Notes: generated from the letters alone by a model not told the origin. Counted from the stretch's first letter, positions 34,176-47,100 are shown. The stretch: DNA of 64,000 nucleotides from Sympetrum striolatum (GCA_947579665.1 OX388351.1:56552939-56616938); one strand, 5' to 3'. Translations and numbers: made by a program.

Positions 34176-36475
34176 CATGGATAGAAATAAATTTAACAGA
34201 AATGAAAAAATAAATTTTAAATCGGCTTTTACGTTGCTCTATCTCATTAGCATCTACGTGCAATGTAACCATTTCTACCACTGTATGTATATAATCTCGA
34301 AGTTTATGCTGTCTTGTTCCTTCCTTTGTTTTTATTTCTCATACGTTTCTCGCTTGGATGAAAGGTTCCCTCATGAAAATGTAGCCAACCAATTTTCTTC
34401 CTCTCTCTTCTGAAGCGATATTTGGGCGCTCAAATATCTTTCGGGTAATGGTTTGCACTTTGCGCCATTTGTCTAATCCGCTTTAATCGGTTTCTTTGTC
34501 GCCTAATCGATATCACGCACGCCCCTATGCCACTGGGTGCACCAAGCACGCGATGAAGTTCTCAAAACGCACGCCTTTCTCCCACACACGTCGCGGGAGG
34601 CGCTTTTCATTTGTCCTCCCCTAGTCACTCAAAACACCCCCAGATGGGGCTCATATTCGCCGCAGGGTCCTTTAGGCAGCGCGATCAAATACGGAGTCAC
34701 GTTAGAAAGAGATTAAAAAGCATTAAGGCGTTCCATTTGGATGATTGCTCGGGAGGGGAAGGTGAAATTAAAAGCGGAGGTTTAATAAGTGCTATTTTTC
34801 CTCTCTCTTCCTCTACTCATTAACCACAATTTTGGGCGAAAAAGTTAGGCGGGAAACATTTTGGGCCAAAATATTTATGTAGGACGAAAGGGCAAGTTTT
34901 CGGTGGGATTCCGAGTGCTAATGAACTCTCGAATAACTTGACTGAAAAAATCGCTCGCGTGTCTGATATTTGAGGGGTAATTAAAGTTCGGGGAACGGAT
35001 CCGGTCGTTTTTATTTCCGAGGGGAACGGAACATAGCTTTCATTTCGAAGAACTTTGCTAAAATATTGCGATATCTCATTATATCCCGGCAGTATTCCTT
35101 TTTCGAAAGCGAAAGAGAAAGTTTCGCCCTTGGATCTACGCGATGAAATGTATCCTTTGAAAATATTAAGTTCATCATAACGAACAGAAGTCTTTTAATG
35201 TTACAGATGTGATGGTTTTGTTAGGAAATCTCACTGCCAACTTTATATCCATATAATAATATCTACGTCAATCACTGATAAATGAGCCACTTGTTAAGAT
35301 TATAATAGTTGAACATTCTGAATCCGAAATTAATTGGAGTGAGGTTTGTTCGTAGTTTGGATGTTTCCGGGCCTAGGGGGAAAATAAACGATGGATATGA
35401 ACTTTCACAAGTTGCCGTGTGTCAAGTGGTAATTTAATAATTGGGTCATACTGCTCAAATTTTAAAATAGCTTTTGAAACATAATAATCCTAATGAGCAC
35501 CGTGAAAATGTTATGTTTAGTTTAAAAGATTCACAAAATATAACGGATGATAGATTTTATAGCAAAAGATTTGTTTAAATAGGTAATTTAAAATTAGAGA
35601 TCTTCGTGATGAATACGGTAGAGTAAAGAGAATTGATATGCGATGCTAGTATCCAATTACACTTACAATGTATTGATTAGATTTTCCAAATCAACTGTAA
35701 AGAACTACGAATAGCAACAAAACATAGAGTTTGCTGTAGATATAAGAAAGCAATTTTCGGTTAAAAATATCCAAATTAATCCCGGAAGTATTTAATGATA
35801 CAGAAACTCTTGTAAATTTAAAACAGGCGTATAGCTAAGCTGCACATATTGCTATTTATTTCACCTCAACAGAATGATGAATAGGGATTGGTAAAAAAGC
35901 AATTCTGGTCTCTTGCTTTCGTACTTAATGTAAAAATATCACAATTTCACCAACAACATATTATTCCTATCACATCGACTAGGAGTGACTAATTTGCGGT
36001 AAGTGAATTGAAACAAACGAAACAAAATTTAGAAAGTATATCTACTTACTTTAAAATAAATCGTGAAAAATCATCAACATAAAGTCAAGTCTGTAACAAG
36101 GAGTCCTTCATCGTTCCGAGAAATATCATCAAATGCAATCATTGGATGAATTTCAAATCCTCTAAGGATCAAGAAAATACATTAAACTGGATTTCCCTTT
36201 TCCTACGATATATTTTTAAGTTTCATTCGCTTCATTTCCATGGTTTCTCCTCTAGTCTCTCCATTTTACACCTCAGTTTTTTATTTCATATCAACTGCTG
36301 ACTAACATTTGAGATACATTTCTAAAGGATTCCATACAGTATTACAGGTTTCAGAGCATTACGAGGTGTGATATTTCAGCTTCAGGATGTTCAGGCGGCC
36401 TGACAGTTTATTACGTTTAGCGTTAAATTTGGAATCTTATTTAATTCCTCATAAAAAAGCAGCGAATGTGATATA
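34176..36475. other. non-coding stretch with a GC-elevated island
   Basis: No gene is recognised. The island lies at about 34430-35150 and contains an unassigned ORF at 34611-34823. The remainder is AT-rich. Confidence 0.35.
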
Positions 36476-36477
36476 TA

Positions 36478-36660
36478 GGTATGCCCCCTTCGGCGTAGGG
36501 GTTGAGGTTCTCACTTGCCACTCAAAAGGCTTTCGTCCAATCTCCAGCTAATGCTGTTTGTCTGCCAGCATTTGCCTGGGATTTGAGGCTACAGGTCGAC
36601 TCAGGCTTTAAAAACGAGCACCAGGAGCAAAACTTGAAAACAAAAAACGCGGTAGTAGTG
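36478..36660 (+). mobile_element. possible short retroelement (SINE-like)
   Basis: A GC-richer 180-bp unit starts TATGCCCCCTTCGGCGTAGG with a loose A-box-like stretch (GGCGTAGGGGTTGAGG), and has a very weak B-box candidate 40-50 bases on (TCGTCCAATCTCC). It ends in an A-rich run (AAAACAAAAAACG). Size, composition and tail fit a SINE, but neither promoter box is convincing. Confidence 0.3.
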
Positions 36661-39600
36661 TAAAGCCGCTCACATTTAACAGTCTTAACCTGCTTACTCT
36701 CTAAGTCGTGAATACTACTATTACTTGGATCTTACTCTTCCACAGTTGATACGGTACATCAAGCTATTACCTTTCGGGTGAAACGTACTATTATAACACC
36801 TCTTTATTTTCATGAATTTCCTCCATATGTTCCCATCCTTAAACTTTTATAAAACATATGATAGATGTTATGATGTTCTTTGATGATAATATGATAAAAT
36901 CAAATACAGGCATAACTTTTGTTTCCCTTTATTTTTCAATTGAAATAAATTATGATATTGAACATTTACAAGTATGTACTATAATTACAGTTTAACTATT
37001 AAAATACGGATGAAACGTTATTTTATCGAAAGTATTTTACCTACAGTATCGACAATACAGAGCGAATACAGCATAGGTTCAATTTTTCATTACATGCAAA
37101 CCTAAAACAATAGATTAATCTTAATGAATGCTGAAACTTAACTTATATAGTTTCCATACGCTACTATGATAAATTAAGGCACGTCCGACTTCCCTACAAG
37201 CATGTAACCGATATAATCGCCATCAAAATAGAATTATTCAAGCAAATACGCTCGGATATAAATTTATAACTCAAAACAACCACTAAACATCATCCAGTCA
37301 TTCCTATAGATGAGGTTGACGATCAAGCTAGAAAGTTATATCTTCTCATTCACTTATTACCACTGTGAATAAAAGGAGGTTTGAGGTTATCTTTAATGGC
37401 AGTGTTTGACCGCGCTACGCACCTCCAAGACACCACTTTTCGTTAATCAACGGAAGGTCCAGATTACTGATCGTATTAGATGATAGCACAACTACTGAAA
37501 AGTCTATTTAGTGTTTTTCAAAATATCAGTAACCAAGGCCTTCCATTGTTTTCAAAAACAGGTGGCAACGATGTACGGAGAGCTTAGAAATCCGGATATT
37601 GGAGATTTGAAAACGATAATTCATTAACAGCCGTGCTCCCATTTTCTTTCCTTAGAACGCAACAGTGTATCTAATACGAGATTAGAGATGTATTCAATTA
37701 AAGTCGCCCTAGATTTACGAAGAGATGCTAAATGAATCGTTTCGACATCGCAAAGTTAATATATCCGTAAAAATTAGTACACTTTTACCGCAGGATAGTC
37801 TTGAGGAGGTTCCCTGTGTGAATGAAATTTCAGTCACTCTTTCAATTTTATTATCATTTTTTTATTTCTTACTCCTAGTTATTCCTCCATTAGTATTTAT
37901 TATGATAAAAATTGTCAAGTTCCTCATGATTTTTTGGGATGGTTAAAATTAATACGACATATTTTAGCTTTCGGTCTGAAAACGCAAATAGGACGAATGA
38001 ATGTTAGACATAGTTACTCTCTACAGATGAAGTTCATACTTGTAAACAGTTATAGATAAATGTGTTACAATGAAAGATAAATACACTCGCTTACTCATTA
38101 CACTATGGCCGTAAGACACTCGGCATGAGGCTCACCACTCGTGCAAGTATTAGTTTGTTTTTCCACAATATGTTTTGAAATATAACTGCTAAGAAAACAT
38201 TCTTACTAGGTTTTCAATTATTTTTAGTATTTTTATTTATTTTTAAATATGAAAAGTAACAAATATTTTTAATATGTTTTGAAGTTGTTTTTGTTAATAA
38301 AAATTTCTGAATCGGAAACGTAAGAGGCAAGAGAATGAGTAAAAAAGTAGACCCGATCTTCACCATTTACATTATTTCAATCATGTCCGCCGTCTGGGTG
38401 CTAAGTTGCACAAACCATAGTAAATTCCAATCCTTATGACTATAAATATCTTCACAGTTTATATGCTAAAGAATAAAAATGCGAAATGAGTGCAATGACA
38501 TCAGCAGAACGATTCCGCGTAAATCTCCAGCTGTGGCGTTGAATTAAACGATTCCACCCGTGATATCTCGGAGGAAGGCATGCACGGAAGACAGAACAGC
38601 TTCTTCCTTCGGGGCTTTAATCCCAAAGACTCGAAAAAACACACGAGTTTCCCTCAGCAAATTAAGCAGTCAACGAAAAGGACGAGAGGATGCTTAGCAA
38701 AGGAAGAGGTGGCATCCCTTTTTGGGGGCCTCAAAGCTTAATCAAGGCGGGTGAAAATGTGTTTGAGAGACGGAGTGTAAATGGAATAGCGCTGGGAATA
38801 TGGTAAAAGGGAAAGAATTAGGTAGTAAGTGGGATAGAGAAAATGGAGAGGAACACTTTGAGACAAACAATCGAGTTTTCTCTAGGATAAACGGAAGGGT
38901 AGATCGTCTACGTGATTGGGTCACGAATGCAGGTCCACCGTTTCCGGAGGAAATGTTCCACGAGTTTAACTACCTTCCCGAGCCAAATTCATTCCGTTTT
39001 CATCCTTGGGTTTTCAGGTGATATTGTAAAGGCTAAGTAATAAAGGTTGCCACCAGTATACCTACTTTATATTTAGCTTCCTAAAGTATCAAGAGACTTT
39101 CTCTCATCCAAAAACAGAAATACATTAAGCAATACTTTGCTAATACTAAGCTGACAATTTGTATCCCAACCCAGCTAATGAGGTTTTGTGCTTCAGTGTG
39201 CATTCTTTTTAATTGATGCGTTAAAGGCAGAGAATAAATTTAAATATAAGTAAATACCGATCACCTAAAATAATTTCATCATGTAATATCTCTCATACAT
39301 TGGGTTACATTTACCGGAATGACTAAATTTTCAAATTTCAGATGATAAGTCACAGAGCTGCAGAATTGTGTATTTATTGAAGATCTTGCGACAGATGCAT
39401 TATTTCGATTTCTGTTATCGATTATTAAATGTGTAGGATTTAAAACAACCAGCTACCTATTTCACCATACTTCGGAAAAATTTCATGCTCTTCTGAAATA
39501 TTATAATATTTGTTAAACTATATCGAGCAAGTTGCGGAATTACAAGCTTTGCTACAATTATTTGTCACTTAAATTTCATAATGAGAATTTGTAAAACATA

Positions 39601-39690
39601 GATAGCAGTGAATTATTATACTCTTAAAACATATTATGGCATAAATCCTTTCTAACATTTACCATGGTCTAAATATGTTTTTGCCTTAAA
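36661..39690. other. non-coding stretch, one MITE fragment and one GC-elevated island
   Basis: A fragment of the 61-kb MITE family lies at 37590-37665 (TTGGAGATTT, then AATTCATTAACAGCCGTGCTC, then TTTCTTTCCTT). An island at about 38500-39030 is GC-elevated and purine-rich on the plus strand, with overlapping ORFs on both strands and no recognisable protein. The rest is AT-rich. Confidence 0.4.
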
Positions 39691-39698
39691 AACATATA

Positions 39699-40507
39699 CA
39701 GTAGAACCCCGGTAATACGGACACTCGCTAATCCGGAACCCTCGGTAATCCGGACGGTCTATTGGGAGTTATGCAAACCCGCAACTTCTTCTTGTGAACA
39801 TATAAACACCCATATTAGTAACTAGAAACGAAGGTGGACAGGCTATTTAAAAATTTCTCCATTGGCTGCAATCATTTGATGGAGAGCGAAGTATTTCGTT
39901 TATTGTGATAACACATCTAAGTTGTGATACTTTTCTGTGACAGCAAACTGGAGAAATTCAGCTTGCGCCACTCATTAGTCAGTTACAAAATTCGAACCCA
40001 ATATCTAACCCTGAAGCTCTCCGGTGGGCTGCTGAGGCTGACGACAGTTTGGCTCGAAACAAAGCTTTAACAGATGACGAAATTATCAGAATATTAACGA
40101 CAGAAGATGATGATGATGACGACGACGACCACCCTGTAGACTCCGTCTAAATTTCTCATTCTGAGGCTTTGGCGGCACTCAATACATCATTAAAGTGGGC
40201 CGAGGAGCAAACTTTTGAAGCACATGAAATTATGCTCTTTAGAGGTTTTACAGACCGCGCACTTGATTTAAAAATAAGAATGGTTGCGCAAAAGAAAATA
40301 ACTGACTTTTTTCCTCGCTGATAATATTCATTCACATTTTATGTTGTAATACCTTATGCTATATATACATGCATTATCTATACATTATAATTTTTGAAAA
40401 AAAAAAATGTTTTTTACGTTATTTTTTGAAAACCTCGCTAATCCGGAAACCCCGCTAATCCGGACACCTATGTGCCTGAATTCGTCCGGATTACCGGGGT
40501 TCTACTG
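39699..40507 (+). mobile_element. pogo/Tigger-type DNA transposon, internally deleted
   Basis: The ends are near-perfect terminal inverted repeats of about 24 bp. The left is CAGTAGAACCCCGGTAAT then ACGGAC; the right, read inward, is CAGTAGAACCCCGGTAAT then CCGGAC. They are flanked by TA at 39697-39698 and 40508-40509, the target duplication of Tc1/mariner/pogo elements. Subterminal CGCTAATCCGGA motifs recur near both ends. At 809 bp it is far shorter than an autonomous Tigger (about 2.5 kb). Only the transposase C-terminal tail remains, so the DNA-binding and DDE regions are deleted. Confidence 0.95.
40001..40321 (+). pseudogene. Tigger/pogo transposase C-terminal tail remnant
   Basis: The frame ending at TGA 40319-40321 reads WAAEADDSLARNKALTDDEI, then an acidic run of Asp residues (near 40108-40130). 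An in-frame TAA at 40148-40150 follows, and then SHSEALAALNTSLKWAEEQ, with MVAQKKITDFF shortly before the end. This is the characteristic tail of Tigger/jerky-type transposases: a W-x-x-A/E-D motif, LTDDEI, an acidic stretch, HSEAL, a helical segment and the final QKKITDFF. The catalytic DDE domain and both N-terminal DNA-binding domains are absent. With the single internal stop it is non-functional. Reading is reliable to about 40001; further upstream the frame is not recognisable. Confidence 0.88.
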
Positions 40508-40509
40508 TA

Positions 40510-41837
40510 ATGTATCTTAAAACGTTCCTGAAATAATTTTAAATTTATTTCCAAGTATTTAAAGCAAATTTTACATTCATTCCACATTATAGTATCTATC
40601 CTAAGATTCAATTACGAATATCGAATATTACATGAAATCAGCGCTGTACAGCTCCAGGTAGGCAAAGATTTTACCACAAAATCCTATTTCCATTTCAAGT
40701 ATGCAATAATGAGCTCAAGAAAATATGTGCACCTACAGAATATATCCTCAAAAACTTCTTTGTACACAAGAACCATTTTTTTGTGCTAAGGAACATCAAG
40801 ATATTTATAAGTGCAAGGAGAGGATAGGGAAATATTTTGGAAACGGATTTTACGCAAGAATTGGGTTTAAAAGGAAACATAATATTGCAAATATTAAAAA
40901 AAAAAATATTACTTAAAATTACACCATTCTCGAAGTTGTGTTTTACTAGTTCACATTATAGGACAATAATACTTTCTTGAATTCGTATATTTGAGGATTT
41001 TCTGTTTCAAGGCCGATGATATCTCTTGGTTTATTCTCGTATTATTCCGCTGCGATAGATTGAAAAGTTGTTGCAGATATTTTGGAGCTTTTTGACCTCA
41101 ACTTGGTCAGATTGTCATTTTAATTCAATTATTCTTACCGTATTCTTATTTCCCATTTCTTCTAAATATCTTTAATACTAGGTTAGGTCCCCTTTTATCC
41201 ATCCTTTCTATCACCTTGCAGTTTTTCGTCGGACACTCGTTATCTGGGCACGTGTCAACTTCCTGAACATGGAGATATTTCCCAACATAGAAGTCGGAAT
41301 TGCTTGTTAACCGATCAACTCATGCGTGATCATCAACGTTACCTTTGAAATATAACCTAAGGGGAGGATAGACACCTTCGCGGATGACGGTATTGCCTCG
41401 CTCCGCACGATCAAGGAGTGAAGAAAAAGGTAAAAGCGTGAATGGGAAGACGCGGAATCGATAGTGACTTGTTCGCCACCCGCCACCCACCGGAGGTTCC
41501 TTGAATTACGACGTACTTGCGGGTAACCGAGGCTGTGAAAGTTGCGATGGAAAACGGGGACGCCTTCCGACGTTTAACCCGAGAAATTATTTAAGCGGAG
41601 AATAAACGAGCGAAACCTCAGTGCTCTCAAGAGCCGCTAATAATTCAGCCGCCGCAGAAGGGCCGCGAAAGAAAGGCTCACTCAGCCGAAAAAGTAATTT
41701 CCCCTCTCGAGAGCACGTCGAAAGGGAAATCGGGGGCCTAAGTCTGTGTGACGTCTGCATTCTTACGAAATGCGAATTCTCTGAATGGCAAGTTGCCACT
41801 ATGGGACAAGCGATACTGCAATGTGGTTAGGGGTTTC
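40510..41837. other. non-coding stretch with a GC-elevated island
   Basis: No gene is recognised. The island at about 41340-41830 carries overlapping ORFs on opposite strands (41621-41830 plus, 41587-41799 minus) without a known motif. Confidence 0.35.
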
Positions 41838-41896
41838 AAATCTACAAAAGCAGTCTTTATCGGCGATCCTCGTCTCATTCCCCGATAAGGTAACAA
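41838..41896. mobile_element. solo left arm of the 61-kb MITE family
   Basis: AAATCTACAAAAGCAGTC, then TTTATCGGCGATCCTCGTC and CATTC match the left arm of the element at 61045-61233. The rest of the element is absent. Confidence 0.55.
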
Positions 41897-41950
41897 AAAA
41901 GAATGCAACACCTTTAACTACTCATCTGGGTATTTAGTTTTATCCTAGAG

Positions 41951-42521
41951 CAGGCATGCACAAACACTGCCACAGTGGCTGTGGCGCCACGGAATGCCAC
42001 GGGACTCGGCCTGTGGCAACCTACTTCCCCTACCACTACCTCAACCCCTGCGAGTTGATTCCTTCACTTGCTACCACGACCTGGGTTCGACGAGACGCTT
42101 ATGCGAGAGTGAGAGAGAAAACCTTTTTCGCGCTAGACTATGCCTTTGCAGTCATTCAGTCTTTTCTAGTCGAATGGCACCATGGCAAAAAGGGTTTCGG
42201 CCTCGGAAGGAGGTGGAAGTAACTCTTCCGGGGAGCTTTGTAAATATTGTCATACTAGTCTTGTAAAAAGTATACGCATGAAAACAATTATTAAGTAAAT
42301 TTTGTAGTTGTCCGTGTTATTGGTTTCAATAATAATAGCAAAGCCCAATTTGACCGTGCTACGTTTGACCATTTCTGTCTCCGAACCGTCCGCTGCACCT
42401 ACCGCTACCACAACACCTTCGTCTTCCGCAGCCGCACCGCGACTCAGATTCCCCCTACATACTACCGCACAACCGAGTTTGCCACAGCCTGCCACCGTGG
42501 CATTTTCTTTGAACATGCCTG
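41951..42521 (+). mobile_element. hAT-type transposon, internally deleted
   Basis: Terminal inverted repeats are CAGGCATGCACAAAC on the left and CAGGCATGTTCAAAG read inward from the right, followed on both sides by a TGCCAC-GTGGC inverted motif. The flanking octamers TCCTAGAG (41943-41950) and TCATAGAG (42522-42529) agree at seven of eight bases, fitting an aged 8-bp hAT duplication. The 571-bp body is GC-rich against AT-rich flanks and contains only a short transposase start. A full hAT element is several kilobases long, so this is a deletion derivative. Confidence 0.85.
42182..42298 (+). pseudogene. possible N-terminus of a hAT transposase
   Basis: From ATG 42182 a 38-codon frame reads MAKRVSASEGGGSNSSGEL and then CKYCHTSLVKSIRMKTIIK, ending at TAA 42296-42298. 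A low-complexity Ser/Gly leader followed by C-x2-C fits the start of a BED-type zinc finger, as found at the N-terminus of hAT transposases. The histidine half of the finger and the whole catalytic region are missing. It lies inside terminal repeats that independently identify a hAT element. No function is expected. The frame could be chance; the position and the CxxC support the call. Confidence 0.5.
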
Positions 42522-42529
42522 TCATAGAG

Positions 42530-42895
42530 GTTCTCTAATGGGTTCTTTTTTCTTCTCATGAAAATTTTTCCGAATCACTACATCTAAACAGCAGTTTATT
42601 AGCCATACATATTTGTTTTTAACTTATAGGCTTTGTCAGATCTATTTTTTCAAGTCAATAAAATATCAATAAAAACATGCAAACAATTTTTATTTTTTAA
42701 GCAATGTATTCACTGATGTCCTTAGAAATAATTTTTACTATTTCAATGCAAATTGTATAGTCAATGGAAGGATGAAATTTTATAAGGAATAATTTCTCAG
42801 GAAAAGCTGGCAACTAGAAATGAAAAGTTCGCCCCCTACCCCCTCATCCCATGGGGCAATATAAGCAACCATACCTGACAAAAAACTTCATCACT
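42530..42895. other. non-coding AT-rich stretch
   Basis: Nothing recognised. Confidence 0.35.
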
Positions 42896-43005
42896 TCACC
42901 ACATACCGTGGAATTAGACGAGGAACGCCGAAAGAGAGGCCTGCTCGAGATTCAAAACCTCTAATTCATTAATAGCCATGTTCTATATTGGCTTCCTTTG
43001 CTGCA
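42896..43005. mobile_element. fragment of the 61-kb MITE family
   Basis: TAGACGAGGAACGCCGAAAG, GAGATTCAAAACCTC and TAATTCATTAATAGCC match the right half of 61045-61233. The left arm is missing. Confidence 0.6.
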
Positions 43006-43194
43006 GCGTGGGTATGAGTAGGTTGATCGAGGAATTTTCCTAAGAATTACCCCTAACATAAACGTAAAATATTATTAAAATAAAGGTAAATGGACAACCA
43101 AGGGGGTGGAGACAGTTTACTGAATAATTCGGCGTAACGGTTTTGATTCATTAATCCCTTTTGTGCGTGGTTGAAAAGTTGGAGTAGATTTACG

Positions 43195-43545
43195 TGGTTG
43201 CCATCCAGTTAAATCGTACTAAAATATATTTATTATCTCTGCAAAGTATGCAGCCCGATGGTCGATTGTTGCCTCGCCCCCTCTGACATAAGCTACTAAG
43301 GGCTTGTAGAGAGGAATGAGACACTAGGCTTGATGAGGAATGAGGTAGTTTGCCCTTGCTTTCCTCACTGAGCCAGGATGCTATAAGCGGAGCATATCCC
43401 CGCAAGTGAAGCACAATGACTCTACGAGTCACACTCAACTTGACAGTCCATAGAGAGAGACTGATTGCTGACTGAGATACGGATTTCTGAAAGCGGGAGT
43501 TATCAAACATTTCCAAGCCTGCTTTGATTGACATAATTTCGAAAC
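43195..43545 (-). repeat. dispersed repeat, minus copy
   Basis: The reverse complement aligns with 55158-55615. Shared landmarks are GATAACTCCCGCTTT, GTCATTGTGCTTCAC, CATTCCTCTCTACAAGC and AGTAGCTTATGTCAGAGG. The minus ORF 43190-43534 starts MSIKAGLEMFDNSRF; the other copy starts MSIKDGLEMYDNSRF in the same relative position and then diverges or shifts. This may be a decayed transposon coding end. The protein is not recognised. Confidence 0.7.
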
Positions 43546-46302
43546 ATATTATTCCACTATTTTATAATAAGACCCATCTCACTGCTCGAAAGAACTTCAC
43601 ATTTTCACCGTACCTGTGGGAATTTTCCGCTTGATTTGAGTAATATTTTTATCAAATACATGTCATAATATTGCCATTCTCTCACCAATTCATCCTTTCC
43701 TAGTACTGTCATAGGCGCGTGTCACCTGGTTGATAACCGATTTTTTTAAATATTAATTTATTTCATAATATCTCTAACAAGATGATCTGTTAACCATGAT
43801 ATATTTTCAGCGACATTTTATAAACAAAACAAGTAAAATTCATACAAAATGACGATTTTTTGTGAAGATACTCTATGTTTAGAAGAAAAGAGACGTTATA
43901 ATTTTCCCAAATGATTTGAAACCATTCAGTCACTGAAACCTTTCCTTGTTTACGTTAAATTCCAGTGGTAAAAAGTTTTTTTTTTTAAACATGAAGTAAA
44001 TGATCAAGGTATAATCCTGTACCAAATTGGAAGTCTGAAATTACAACCCATAGTCTTACTACGGACCCTGAAACCCATAGACCGTCTAAACTAATCTTCT
44101 GTACATATTCAACCTTTCATCGTCAAAGTAAAAAAAATGACTTTGAATCGCTCGGCAATAGCATTTATTTTCCATTTTTTTAATTTTGTGGTTGCCTATT
44201 TTATAAATTGGTGTACAAAAACCGTATATTACACGAGTGTATTTTATTCCAAGTCCAAATCTATTGACATGATAAAGTCTTTAAAAATACATATTTCCAG
44301 AGCGAAATATTTTATATTTTTGGAAATAATAGAAAACTTACGAACAAACATTTCTTCGCAGTATTCCATCGTGCAGAAATGACTCTCCAACCATTTCAAG
44401 GTGGATTTTTTGACTTTCTCTCAAAACAATTATCTGCCCCTTTCTGATACCTGTAGTTCCGAGTATTTAATGTAGCACTAGATTCGTGGTAAAGAGGTAC
44501 CGTTCCTCTTGCTTGCCCTTAAAGATTTTTCTGACGTCACGTCCTGTGATTTTATTCTTTGTGGGCTTATCCAAGAAGAACTATGAAACCGAATTTCAAG
44601 AGCGATCAACTGTATGGATGGTTGCCTAACGCAAGGCATTTAGGAAATTTATTCTCATCACCTTGATGTTGACCATGCTATGTGCGTTGGCAAGAAAACG
44701 GATGAAATTTAATTTGATTCCTCATATATTAAACTGTAATTGGGTAAACTATTCATTCGAATCTTTCTCTGAAAAGGTTGTTCTCGGAAACCAGTGCGTT
44801 TCTATTGAAGAAATCTGTACTCTTTCGAATTTCGATACGAACCGCAGAGTTTCTATTCAATCTTGTGCTCTATCCACTGCGTTTCGCGAGGAACCATCGA
44901 TTTCCTCCCAAATTATTCGGACGAGAGAACACTTCGTTCGCTTTCATTTGCTTTAGGCCCCTAATGTCTCCGATCCTTTTTCATTTTACACCGCATTGAT
45001 TTCATTAGCTCGCTTAAAAATCCCATTCCGCCAATTTGTATTGACTTTGTACATCGAACGGGAAAAAAGGCCGCGCTTGTGATTGTGATTTTGGAGAAGG
45101 AATTGAAAATATATCCTTAGGGTAAAGCGCAAACAATGAATATGGAATTTGATGTAGATTTTGTATGATTAAAAAGGGAGGATAGAATATTCTCGATGAA
45201 TGGGAGTGAGTGGGTCATTCAACACATCCGAGGATTGCTATTTTAAAACTGTCGATGCTTCTAGCTGAACTCCATGCACATGATTTCCATATATTTAGCT
45301 TCATATTAAGGAGAAATGGATTTTGCAGAGGCCAGCATTTGAATTAACACTTGCAAAATTCGTCCATTAATATTTCAATTGCCTTCATCACAGATTAGAA
45401 TCATTTTATCAGAAGTTTTGGAGTGTTTTATCTCTACTACTTTTCACTTCTAAAATTCTACATATAATTTTTTGTGAAATCTTCTTTGGAAGACTAACAG
45501 GCTCAATGTTACTTAACAATGCCAATATTATTATTTTTAGGTACTATATAGTATCATTATTTAATGAAAATTATTGTCTATTATATTTTAGAATTATTTC
45601 GCACGAGAATTCAGGGAATATTGAAAGATGTAAATGAACTTGGAAGGTACTAAATCCCAGCTCAATTCAAGCATATAAAAATCTATATAGTTCTGTTCGC
45701 ATTACATATAGTCATAGTTATTCATACTTTTAAAATATTACGCTTCGGGGTAATAGTGCATAAATTTTATAAGAATTGCAGCTTGTTGAACAATATGCAG
45801 TACGCCTGGAATGGAACGGTCGCTTAGGTCATATCTAACGATCAATCAATTCTACCAAAATCTTTTGAAAAAATTTCTATCAGAGTTGATTGCTAATGTT
45901 TGCTCTATTGTGCATTTCCTCCGTTATTTTGATGGAAAATTTAATAAAAATTATCCAATTTCCAAAATAAATACAAACAAACTGCGGTGTCCTTTGCTCA
46001 TCAAAACGTGAAGTACCTTCATTACATCAGGATCTGAGTTTGGTTCGTTACCTGGAATCGGTTAGTCATCCACTGGTAAACACATTAGAGGGGAAGTTTC
46101 AACGTAATATTTATCGATTTCTCGGTTTTTCTTTTTTTTTAATGTAAACTAGAAATTTTAAGGTGATAAATGTTTTGTAATATCTCTCAAATTGTAACGG
46201 ACTTACTTTTATATCTATTTTGATATAATATACAACAAAACTCAACATTTTATCGTAAGTTGTTCACAATATAAATGAATTATTATGTTAAATCATATGC
46301 AA
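43546..46302. other. non-coding stretch with a GC-elevated zone
   Basis: No gene is recognised. A full palindromic CRE-type motif, TGACGTCA, lies at about 44531-44538, just before a moderately GC-elevated zone at 44560-45100. Unassigned ORFs occupy that zone. Any promoter reading is speculative. Confidence 0.35.
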
Positions 46303-46466
46303 CTACGTTGAAAAAGTTCGTGAACTTATTTGTGGTTGATAAGCAGGAGGTAGATAGGTAGCTGAACCCACATTATGAGGCATTAGAATAGTACCACTAG
46401 AATTTTGTATTTCTCCTGCTCGGTGTTTTCAAGGAACAATTAAGTTTGGGAACTTTATGAACGTAG
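46303..46466. mobile_element. foldback MITE, copy 2 (decayed)
   Basis: It begins CTACGTTGAAAAAGTTCG and ends GAACGTAG, with the family block TTTCTCCTGCTCGG near 46420 and TAGATAGGTAGCTGAACC near 46352. These match 2251-2448. It is about 34 bp shorter, and its left arm has lost much of its complementarity. Confidence 0.7.
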
Positions 46467-47100
46467 TAGTAATACAATAAAAGCTACTCACAACGTTCGC
46501 CAATATAATTTCTATCAGTATGAACATAATACACCACCAGAAATTGAGGAAACGTATATATTTTGGCACAGGTAAAAACTAGGCCTTGTTAGAAATTCTA
46601 AGTATCAACATTTTCGTAGCGAAAGCTAATGGAATCCGATCATAATTGGAATCTCAAGTGCACATCGGCACTATGATGAGAGGCTCTACTATTTTTTGGA
46701 GTCTACGATTTCTTGGAGATAACGAGTTGCCCTAACAAAATGACTTAAAGGGATAGCAGACGAGGAAGGACACCGGGTCTTAACCTTGACCCGAGTTGCG
46801 GAACGTGGGATACTCATTGGATGTTCTTCTCAAATTTCTTCATCCCATATGACTCTATTAATTTCAGTCATTTCTATGATCTATTGAAAATGGTTATAAC
46901 AACAAAATTCATGAATTGAATGGAATCACGGACGTTTTATAAAATTTTGAATGATATTATGGATAAGCGAGACCAAATTGTGTCTAAGAATTGTTAGAAG
47001 TCTGAGATTCTCAGATCGTCTCTCTATGTTAAGCTATGTAATATGTGAAACAACAATTGAGTACCGTTATTGAATGGTAAATTATATAATATAATTATTT
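46467..47100. other. non-coding AT-rich stretch
   Basis: Nothing recognised. Confidence 0.35.

Noticed and set aside
44531..44538. CRE regulatory site
   Set aside because: A perfect TGACGTCA is expected about once per window of this size by chance, and no gene lies nearby.
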